Source: Baffinella frigidus (Eukaryota; Cryptophyceae; Cryptomonadales; Baffinellaceae). Taken from it: a stretch of DNA of 11,501 nt. Below, piece after piece: positions 8,701-11,501 of the stretch. Both the position numbers and the translations under genes were made by a program. Under the pieces are notes generated by a model that was given only the letters and a program-made list of their open reading frames with translations, was not told the DNA's origin and did not search any database. The DNA is taken from the NCBI GenBank assembly GCA_026770585.1, contig MU647185.1, positions 1 through 11,501 on the forward strand. Direction: 5' to 3'. Position 1 is the first letter of the stretch. Each line of letters begins with the position of its first letter.

Positions 8701-10631
8701 TCAATTATATCAATTATAAAACTGTTTATCAATTATAAAATCATGTTTATTTATCCCCCCCCCCCCCTGATCCTGAACACAATCCTGAACCCAAAATCCC
8801 GATTTTAAAATATTTTTTTTCAGATCGAAGCCCTCAACCCCAAACCCCAAACCCCAAACCCTAAACCCGATCCTTGACGTAGACCTTCAACCCTCTACCC
8901 CCCACCACAGATCACGCGCGAGACGTCAGAGCTGGCATCATACCTCATCGCATGCTGCGCCAACTACGACCAGGAGGGCACCGGATATCTTCCCGCCAAC
9001 AAGGTAACAGTCTATTTGGCCTCACCATCTTGGTGCCCCCGGGCGCTTTCCCACTGCAAAGTGGACGGATTTGTACCACGGCCCCTGGATGTCAACTTGA
9101 GAATAGTCTGCTAACTACGATCAGGGGGGCACCGGATACCTCCCCGCCAACAAGGTAACAGTCTATTCATCCTCACCAACTTGGTGGCCCCGGGCTCATT
9201 TTCACGCAAAAGTTGACGGGTTTGTACCGTAAACCTGGGATGTCAACTTTCGAATAGTCTCGATAGGCCCGCCTCGGAAGCAAGAGCCCCACAACCTGTC
9301 TCCTTTTCCTCACAACCTGTCCCCACAGGGGGGCAGGTTGGCACAGGTTGTGAGGCCCATGAGACAGGTTATGGGGCTCTCGCTTCCGAACCCCCTCAAC
9401 CCCAACCGTCAACCGTAAACACGCTGAACCGCTTTGTTCGCCCGCTCTCAGGTGTCACGTGACGCCGCTGAAGCAACCCCGAGGCGGGCCCGAAGGGAAC
9501 ACCATATGTTCTCTTCGTTGATAGTATATGAGCGACGTTGAGCCTATCGACACGTTGAGGAGGGCCCGACTCAGACAAAGCCTCACAACCTGTCCCCCTC
9601 TCCGCAAAGCCTCATAACCTGTGTTGCCCTCTCAGGTGCCACGGGGGCTGCGCGACGCCGCTGAAGCAACCCCGAGGCGGGCCCGAAGGGAACACGCGGG
9701 GGGCCCGAGTCAGACAAAGCCTCACAACCAGTCCCCCTCTCCGCCAAGGCTCATAACCTGTGCCCCCCCTCTCAGGTGTCACGGGGGCTGCGCGACGCGG
9801 ACCTGGGCGTGTCGAAGTTCCAGATCATGCACATTGTCAGCCAGGTACTCTCTCGGCCCTTTCTCGCGCCAAAGTTGACGAATTTGTACTAGGAAGCGAA
9901 AAAGTTGATTTTAGAATAGTCCGTCAAGCTCGGCGTGTTCCCAGTTCCAGATCATGCACATTGTCAGCCAGGCACCGCCCCAGGCCCGACACGAATAGTA
10001 TTCCATTGCTACCGGGAAATTTTGGCTTAAGTCAACCCCCATACACACCGTCAACTTTAGAAGCTCAACAGATTGGCGTGTCCTTTTCAGCACAATCTTC
10101 TCAAAAGTGGCGGTTTGCATGTCCACTTCAGGAAAATCTCCCGCTAGCAGTACTCGAATCTACCGCGGAAAAGATTTTTTGACTACACGGTGGTTATGTT
10201 TACAATCTTAAAACACGCGCTCGTACCACACGGGTTGCCCGGGGCAAATCTGAGGTAGATTCTCACAAATTCAGAATACACCCTACACCCTACACCCTAC
10301 ATGGGGCGGAGCAAGGAGGGAAGGGGGTCCAATACGAGCCGTCCATCGTCGCCCCCTGGTCTACTGTCTAGCTGTGTCTGAATAGACCAGAACAACCCAG
10401 CAACCCGAAACCCAAAACCCGAGACCCAAAACCCGAAACCCGAAACCCGAAACCCGAAACCCGAAACCCGAAACCCGAAACCCGAAACCCGAAACCCGAA
10501 ACCCGCGCTAACAATCCGGCGTTTTTCCGCAGGCGGAGCAGGGAGGGAAGGGGGTACAATACGAGCCGTTCATTGTCGACACGGCCGCGACCATGATCGA
10601 GGGCATCGCCAACGCCGAGAGCCACATGCAG
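2483..10631 (+). CDS. RSP7-like RIIa/EF-hand protein (whole gene, 10 exons, 3' end open)
   Basis: Joined exons: 2483-2740, 3358-3429, 4546-4650, 5653-5715, 6684-6767, 7472-7558, 8091-8162, 8911-9003, 9776-9844 and 10533-10631. This gives 1002 nt, 334 codons, all boundaries in phase 0. Domains: RIIa dimerisation/docking (residues ~11-44); canonical EF loops at 76-87, 112-123, 181-192 and 217-228; degenerate EF-like segments around 267-278 and 302-316. RIIa domains dock on amphipathic helices of A-kinase-anchoring-type proteins. In Chlamydomonas radial spokes, RSP7 combines RIIa with EF-hands and docks on RSP3; this gene fits that role by architecture. Another RIIa/EF-hand axonemal protein is the alternative. 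Introns make up about 88% of the span. The first donor is GT, intron 2 uses GC, and the others GT. No stop is reached by splicing; readthrough after exon 10 would stop at 10656-10658. Confidence 0.8.
2924..2954 (+). pseudogene. Upstream fragment of exon 2 (5' half)
   Basis: GAGTT, an A-run, then ACTGATGCAGGAAGCGGGA matches the first ~30 bases of exon 2 (GAGTTCAAGAGACTGATGCA then GGAGGCGGAG), with a short A-tract where exon 2 has CAAGAG. No AG acceptor precedes it and the frame is broken, so it should not be spliced in. Confidence 0.7.
3303..3350 (+). repeat. CCCCAAA/CCCTAAA array before exon 2 acceptor
   Basis: About six heptamer units end seven bases before the exon 2 acceptor. Their C-rich units and CTAAACC steps occupy the place expected for a polypyrimidine tract and branch point. 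Confidence 0.85.
3358..3429 (+). CDS. Exon 2: EF-hand 1 exit helix and linker
   Basis: 24 codons, from [13 protein letters not shown] to SNIKLLYSQ (residues 87-110). The first Glu completes the EF-hand 1 loop as its position-12 ligand, which fixes the splice. The acceptor is ACAG. The donor is GC (CCCAG|GCAACC), with no GT nearby that preserves the frame, so this is a GC-AG intron. The 3' part with its donor recurs five times in intron 2, and the 5' part once in intron 1. Confidence 0.85.
3500..4416 (+). pseudogene. Five downstream fragments of exon 2 (3' end plus donor)
   Basis: Copies at 3500-3525, 3597-3642, 3692-3725, 3861-3894 and 4371-4416 all end in CAACATCAAGCTCCTCTACT followed by CYCAG, and are followed by GC (four copies) or AC (3597-3642). 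They lack the 5' half of the exon and any acceptor. Copies at 3597 and 4371 share the preceding ACACATGTATGG-type block, so they arose from one larger duplicated unit. After most copies the flanking text (GGCACCTC...ACTAAAACAC or GGCAAAC) is also shared. All should be intronic unless used as alternative donors. Confidence 0.85.
3543..3596 (+). repeat. ACACATGTAT tandem repeat, re-copied at 4314-4370
   Basis: About 20-23-base units AACACATGTATCTCTACTAT, three copies leading into the exon 2 fragment at 3597. A similar run at 4314-4370 leads into the fragment at 4371. Single units also occur near 3658 and 3740. Confidence 0.8.
4546..4650 (+). CDS. Exon 3: EF-hand 2
   Basis: 35 codons (residues 111-145). 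The loop [12 protein letters not shown] has all ligand positions (D, N, D, E, E) and Gly at position 6; the helix [16 protein letters not shown] follows. Acceptor ACAG at 4545, donor AAG|GTCCCC. It is the most complete of several versions in this intron and the only one carrying the whole EF loop. Confidence 0.87.
4697..4788 (+). repeat. 23-bp tandem repeat (four units), partly re-copied at 5160-5210
   Basis: Units CATTTTACAGCCCGTTTAAA plus three bases start at 4697, 4720, 4743 and 4766. Each contains TTTTACAG, a good acceptor-like string. A shorter version, with the preceding CACCAGACNATGGTTCACA and the following TTGCGAGC, recurs after the exon 3 copy at 5040-5109, showing exon end and intron were duplicated together. 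Confidence 0.85.
4933..5039 (-). mobile_element. Palindromic MITE-like element, copy 3 (minus)
   Basis: Minus-strand copy: CCCACACAGCGGACTTCGAA at its left edge is the right terminal repeat; the core CCCTACGG/CCGTAGGG hairpin follows; it ends at GGATAAGG, the internal CCTTATCC point. It joins the exon 3 fragment at 5040 without spacer. It lies 20 bases after the previous exon 3 fragment, so it sits between two exon copies. Confidence 0.75.
5356..5414 (-). mobile_element. Palindromic MITE-like element, copy 4 (core only)
   Basis: Only the core (AGACCTAGGACCCTACGG through CCTACGGATAAG) remains, minus orientation. It ends at the same CCTTATCC point as copies 2 and 3 and is fused to the exon 3 end fragment ATGAACAAG|GTC. 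Confidence 0.7.
5505..5652 (+). repeat. Duplicated acceptor region of exon 4
   Basis: CGCTTTTCGCATTTCAG at 5521-5537 matches the sequence just before exon 4 (TGCTTTTCGCTTTACAG, 5636-5652). GTGTGAGCTG(A/G) recurs three times between and before them. This is an upstream acceptor copy with no exon body, probably from a duplication ending near the splice site. It could act as a cryptic acceptor. Confidence 0.65.
5653..5715 (+). CDS. Exon 4: linker between EF-hands 2 and 3
   Basis: 21 codons, [20 protein letters not shown] plus K (residues 146-166). Acceptor TTTACAG, donor AAG|GTACCC, phase 0. The acidic helix and aromatic DYFYHG segment link the two EF-hand pairs. I assign no separate domain. 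Two diverged copies follow in intron 4. Confidence 0.82.
5859..5923 (+). other. Perfect 17-bp inverted repeat with heptamer-like loop
   Basis: CGTAGCCCACCGAGTGG (5859-5875) and its exact reverse complement (5907-5923) enclose 31 bases of AAACCAT-type repeats. The arm recurs once more, slightly changed, at 6029-6046 (GTAGTCCACCGAGTTGG) just before an exon 4 fragment. The arm's GGGCTACG also appears in the ends of the palindromic element, suggesting related termini. Confidence 0.85.
6050..6195 (+). pseudogene. Two downstream fragments of exon 4
   Basis: 6050-6090 keeps GGCGCTCACGGCTGATTACT through GTCCAAG but has lost six bases (GCCGAG) and carries a changed Met codon; GTGACT donor follows. 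6167-6195 keeps GATTACTTCTACCACGGGAT then GTCCCAAG, with an inserted C that shifts the frame; GTACCC donor follows. Between them lies a CCCTAAT/CCCTAAA array. Confidence 0.85.
6097..6312 (+). repeat. CCCTAAA/CCCTAAT/CCCCAAA arrays in intron 4
   Basis: Two arrays (6097-6156, 6196-6312) flank the second exon 4 fragment. Units are mixed CCCTAAA, CCCTAAT, CCCCAAA and CCTTAAA, all C-rich on the sense strand. They are diverged and internal, so not telomeric. Confidence 0.92.
6480..6542 (+). pseudogene. Upstream fragment of exon 5 (5' part with acceptor)
   Basis: After TGTGTAG, this follows exon 5 from GACGAGCTGGAAATGAAGCT to TCTGGCTTT, encoding [20 protein letters not shown] plus F. Changes include Met to Lys and Asp to Glu, and the frame is intact. 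It stops mid EF loop and runs into A/T-rich sequence without a donor, so it cannot replace exon 5. Its acceptor could still compete. Confidence 0.85.
6684..6767 (+). CDS. Exon 5: EF-hand 3
   Basis: 28 codons (residues 167-194). The entering helix is [14 protein letters not shown] and the loop [12 protein letters not shown] has all ligands plus Gly at position 6. Acceptor CCTCAG, donor CAG|GTCCGT. This is the only copy with both splice sites and the full loop. It is bracketed by a 5'-part copy upstream and a 3'-part copy downstream, the clearest example of the split-copy arrangement. Confidence 0.9.
6783..6842 (+). repeat. ~20-bp tandem repeat TTGGAGCCATTTCGTACTT
   Basis: Three units (from 6783, 6802 and 6821). 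A similar string, TTGGAGCCATTGGGCGGTGC, occurs at 301-320 in the other gene's territory. Confidence 0.75.
6893..6939 (+). pseudogene. Downstream fragment of exon 5 (3' part plus donor)
   Basis: GGCCGACGCCGATAACTCCG through GAGTTTCAG, followed by GTCTCG. It preserves the whole EF loop [12 protein letters not shown] with only synonymous changes, but lacks the entering helix and an acceptor. Palindromic element copy 5 begins about 20 bases later. Confidence 0.88.
6959..7120 (+). mobile_element. Palindromic MITE-like element, copy 5 (most complete)
   Basis: Both ends are present: CCACACAGCGGGCTACGAAG at the left, and at the right CTTCGAAGTCCGCTGCGTGG, whose reverse complement matches the left end at about 25 of 28 positions. 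The CCCTACGG/CCGTAGGG core hairpin is intact. About 160 bp, no ORF. It is plus-oriented in intron 5. Confidence 0.78.
7121..7471 (+). other. Rest of intron 5
   Basis: 350 bases. It contains two GGGCGCGCCTCGGGA-type units at 7260-7300, a T-run at 7322-7329 and duplicated GTTGACGAATCGAA / GTGGACGAATCGAA units at 7399-7430. Open frames here look incidental. No exon fragment was recognised in this part. Confidence 0.55.
7472..7558 (+). CDS. Exon 6: EF-hand 3 exit and start of EF-hand 4
   Basis: 29 codons (residues 195-223), [20 protein letters not shown] then EVDANQDGQ. The EF-hand 4 loop DANQDGQ is completed by VSLDE from exon 7, which fixes both splice sites. Acceptor TGCAG, donor CAG|GTCCCT. 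The next ~280 bases hold a short (7602-7616) and a long (7774-7835) partial copy. Confidence 0.88.
7602..7835 (+). pseudogene. Downstream fragments of exon 6
   Basis: 7602-7616 (GCGCTAACCAGGACG) is a minimal piece. 7774-7835 (ACCTGACGAAGAAGGAGATC through GACGGCCAG) keeps two thirds of the exon, with mostly synonymous changes and one Val to Ile, followed by a GTGTCA donor. It has no AG acceptor; it follows G-rich GGTGTAGGG-type sequence (7705-7770), one of the few G-rich sense-strand tracts inside the gene. Confidence 0.87.
7836..8068 (+). repeat. CCCCAAA/CCCCAAT heptamer array in intron 6
   Basis: About 200 bases of CCCCAAA and CCCCAAT units, the longest homogeneous array in the window, decaying into CCCTAAACC-type units before exon 7. 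It begins at the donor of the exon 6 fragment. All its long open frames (Asn/Pro/Gln/Thr or Gly/Leu/Phe/Val repeats) are artefacts of the 7-base period. Confidence 0.95.
8091..8162 (+). CDS. Exon 7: EF-hand 4 completion
   Basis: 24 codons, [20 protein letters not shown] then SILD (residues 224-247). It supplies positions 8-12 of EF loop 4, including the Glu at 12. Acceptor GGCAG, donor GAC|GTACCA. One partial copy (8438-8487) and two tiny donor copies follow. Confidence 0.87.
8163..8910 (+). other. Intron 7: CTACACC array, exon 7 fragments, AT-rich island
   Basis: 8176-8316 is a CTACACC/CTACACT heptamer array. 8376-8437 is CCCTGAACCCTAAACCC-type. 8438-8487 is an exon 7 fragment (GCTGTTCCATTCGATCATGA through CTCGACG; GT donor lost, GGAAAA follows). 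GATCCTTGAC|GTAAGC (8667-8682) and GATCCTTGAC|GTAGAC (8868-8883) look like minimal copies of the exon 7 end with its donor. 8692-8737 contains a tandem AACTGTTTATCAATTATA (period 28) in an AT-rich island. 8755-8767 is a run of 13 C. 8833-8872 is a CCCCAAA array. Confidence 0.75.
8911..9003 (+). CDS. Exon 8: degenerate EF-hand 5
   Basis: 31 codons (residues 248-278), [20 protein letters not shown] then [11 protein letters not shown]. The loop-like [12 protein letters not shown] keeps Asp at 1, Gly at 6 and a hydrophobic at 8, but has Lys at 12 and poor ligands, so calcium binding is unlikely. Such degenerate loops are common in the C-terminal lobes of EF-hand proteins. Acceptor CCACAG, donor AAG|GTAACA. 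Confidence 0.86.
9110..9154 (+). pseudogene. Downstream fragment of exon 8 (3' half plus donor)
   Basis: GCTAACTACGATCAGGGGGG through GCCAACAAG, then GTAACAGTCTATT. The following ~100 intron bases (CCTCACCA.CTTGGTG.CCC, TTTGTACC, GTCAACTT..GAATAGTCT) repeat those after exon 8 itself, so this is the second unit of a tandem duplication of about 146 bp (units ~8965-9109 and 9110-9257). Confidence 0.9.
9274..9389 (+). other. Long imperfect hairpin with CACAACCTGT motifs
   Basis: The outer 29-base arms (9274-9302 and 9361-9389) pair with two mismatches. Inside, CCTCACAACCTGT (9308-9320) pairs exactly with ACAGGTTGTGAGG (9343-9355), and CCCCACAGGGG sits in the loop. The CCTCACAACCTGTC string recurs at 9582 and 9720 (as CCTCACAACCAGTC), and CTCATAACCTGTG at 9611 and 9751. 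Folded RNA or an inverted-repeat element are both possible. Confidence 0.85.
9446..9775 (+). pseudogene. Two upstream fragments of exon 9 (acceptor plus 5' end)
   Basis: CTCTCAG|GTG occurs at 9446-9451, 9629-9635 and 9769-9775. The first (9452 on: GTGTCACGTGACGCCGCTG) and second (9636 on: GTGCCACGGGGGCTGCGCGA) copy only the start of exon 9, then both run into a shared GAAGCAACCCCGAGGCGGGC stretch. The third is the real exon. Units repeat with CAGACAAAGCCTCACAACC between them. The first unit carries ~45 extra bases (around 9503-9560). Three equally good acceptors compete. Confidence 0.87.
9776..9844 (+). CDS. Exon 9: linker helix between EF-hands 5 and 6
   Basis: 23 codons, [20 protein letters not shown] then VSQ (residues 279-301). 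Acceptor CTCTCAG, donor CAG|GTACTC. Only this copy runs through to the donor, and its end links in frame to exon 10. It is flanked by two acceptor-side copies upstream and one donor-side copy downstream. Confidence 0.85.
9929..9971 (+). pseudogene. Downstream fragment of exon 9 (3' part, GC donor)
   Basis: CTCGGCGTGTTCCCAGTTCC through GTCAGCCAG, followed by GCACCG instead of GTACTC. It is almost identical to the exon over the last 29 bases. CCCAG at 9939-9943 could form a small acceptor, but the exon so made would be out of register with the exon 8 junction. Confidence 0.85.
10306..10352 (+). pseudogene. Upstream fragment of exon 10 (5' half)
   Basis: GCGGAGCAAGGAGGGAAGGG through ATCGTCG follows the first ~45 bases of exon 10 (with Phe to Ser) and is preceded by a CACCCTA array and GGG rather than an AG acceptor. 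It ends without a donor. Confidence 0.85.
10405..10505 (+). repeat. CCCGAAA heptamer array in intron 9
   Basis: About 14 units, nearly pure CCCGAAA, with CCCAAAA and CCCGAGA variants at the left end. A second tiny array of CCCTACA units lies at 10280-10300. It ends ~30 bases before the exon 10 acceptor. Confidence 0.95.
10533..10631 (+). CDS. Exon 10: degenerate EF-hand 6 and C-terminal helix
   Basis: 33 codons (residues 302-334), [20 protein letters not shown] then [27 protein letters not shown] has the spacing of an EF-hand loop with most acidic ligands lost. Acceptor CCGCAG, donor CAG|GTTTCC. If the donor is not used, translation adds VSSLCLTG and stops at TAG 10656-10658. The conserved CAG|GTTT in three downstream copies favours a real donor and a further exon, perhaps outside the window. 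Confidence 0.82.
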
Positions 10632-10774
10632 GTTTCCTCCCTCTGCCTCACGGGTTAGGGGTTGACGGACTATCCTCAAGTTGACATGCTGGCTTCGCGG
10701 TACAGATCCGGCAACTTTGGCGCGGGGAAGAGCCCGGGGGAGGCAGATTGGTGGGACCGAATAGACTGAGGGAG

Positions 10775-11206
10775 CACGAGGCGTTCATTGTCGACACGGC
10801 CGCTTCCATGATTGAGGGAATTGTGAACGCCGAGAGCCACATGCAGGTTTAGCCTACACCCTTAACCCCAAAGAGGAAATTTAGCTCCTGCGGTGGGTGT
10901 TCCCGGTCCTGATTAGCTGCTGCTAACTCTGATTTAGCTGCTGATAAATGGGGCAAACACTGATTTAGCTGCTGCTAATTGGGGCACGTGAGGAGCCACA
11001 TACAGGTTTGGGTTTGAGCCAATCGAGGCTGGAAAGGGGACTATTAAAAAAAAAATTATCAGCTGGTTGTATGATTTGTACTGAGGGTGGGCACTTTATC
11101 ACGCTTAAAACCGTGGTAATGTGACCCTCCCGCCTGAAATTACGAGCCGTTTATCGTCGACACGTCGATGATCGAGGGCATCGCAAACGCCGAGAGCCAC
11201 ATGCAG
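10775..11206 (+). pseudogene. Three downstream fragments of exon 10 (3' part plus donor)
   Basis: 10775-10846 keeps GAGGCGTTCATTGTCGACAC through CACATGCAG, with few amino acid changes. 10992-11005 keeps only GAGCCACATACAG. 11141-11206 keeps TACGAGCCGTTTATCGTCGA through CACATGCAG with an in-frame loss of six bases. All are followed by GTTT. The last also repeats the intron start (TCCCTCTGCCT). Two of the three retain the reading frame, so a role as alternative last exons cannot be excluded, although neither has an obvious acceptor at its start. Confidence 0.85.
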
Positions 11207-11235
11207 GTTTCGTCCCTCTGCCTGAGTAAACGTTC

Positions 11236-11420
11236 GGGGTTTAGGGTTTGGATCTAGAAATGACGTTTCCTGGAACCGATTTCATTTCGAGTGAGAACTA
11301 AATCCGTTCCACTAATTAGCGCCTTCGTTTAGGTAGGCGCCCTTCATTCAATGTAAGTACCTTCATTCAATGTAGGTAAATCTCGTTGCCAGAAACTAAT
11401 CAACTCGTTGCTTTAAAAAA
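11236..11420 (+). repeat. Terminal intergenic or intronic stretch with 19-bp tandem repeat
   Basis: GGGGTTTAGGGTTTGG (11237-11252) is the only heptamer tract after the gene and is G-rich on the plus strand. CCTTCATTCAATGTAAGTA / CCTTCATTCAATGTAGGTA (11341-11359, 11360-11378) is a tandem 19-mer differing at one base. No coding signal. Confidence 0.75.
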
Positions 11421-11439
11421 TCTCTCTCTCACACACACG

Positions 11440-11501
<62 letters not shown>
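11421..11501 (+). repeat. (TC)n microsatellite
   Basis: Nearly pure TC dinucleotide to the end of the window, with a short CACACACG interruption near 11431-11440 and a TTT at 11451. Confidence 0.97.

Noticed and set aside
10368-10679. Minus-strand frame with Gly-Phe-Arg-Val-Ser repeats
   Set aside because: It is the CCCGAAA array read on the other strand, overlapping exon 10 antisense.
2924-11206. Processed pseudogene or retrocopy origin of the exon fragments
   Set aside because: Fragments carry intron sequence beyond the donor or before the acceptor and never join two exons, so they derive from DNA, not mRNA.
1-11501. tRNA, rRNA or spliceosomal RNA genes
   Set aside because: No stretch with recognisable conserved elements of these genes was seen on either strand by reading; a covariance-model scan would be decisive.

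Overview
This is eukaryotic nuclear DNA, most likely from a flagellated alga or other protist with GC-rich coding sequence. The window is dominated by one plus-strand gene whose short exons (63 to 258 nt, all ending in phase 0) are separated by repeat-rich introns of 532 to 1116 nt. The spliced product, as far as it can be followed, is 334 residues: an N-terminal RIIa (R2D2) dimerisation/docking domain, then four canonical and two degenerate EF-hands. This is the layout of the flagellar radial spoke protein RSP7 (RIIa plus EF-hands), so the gene is probably axonemal. TTTAGGG-type heptamers, a GC-AG intron and short phase-0 exons do not fix the lineage; a prasinophyte green alga, haptophyte or dinoflagellate are all possible.

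Layout: 1-98 is an ACACACC simple repeat. Positions 115-1500 hold two copies of a palindromic element, a field of degenerate TTTAGGG heptamers and about five copies of a 50-60 bp module; on the minus strand these look like a second, divergent gene with exon candidates at 554-607, 1227-1284 and perhaps 1755-1923. Positions 1591-2482 are the intergenic and 5' region. The RSP7-like gene runs from 2483 to at least 10631, and its 3' end is unresolved. The window closes on a TC microsatellite (11421-11501).

The outstanding feature is that every exon from 2 to 10 is accompanied in its flanking introns by partial, diverged copies of itself. Copies upstream of an exon carry its 5' part or acceptor region; copies downstream carry its 3' part plus the donor and some following intron. 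This is what repeated tandem duplication with one breakpoint in the exon and the other in the adjacent intron would leave, because an intact exon always survives. The introns also hold period-7 arrays (CCCTAAA, CCCCAAA, CCCGAAA, CTACACC/CTACACT), mostly C-rich on the sense strand, and copies of the palindromic element, two of which abut exon fragments directly. Introns seem to have grown by splice-site-spanning duplication, heptamer expansion and element insertion together. All exon models are read from sequence alone; no transcript or database comparison was possible.
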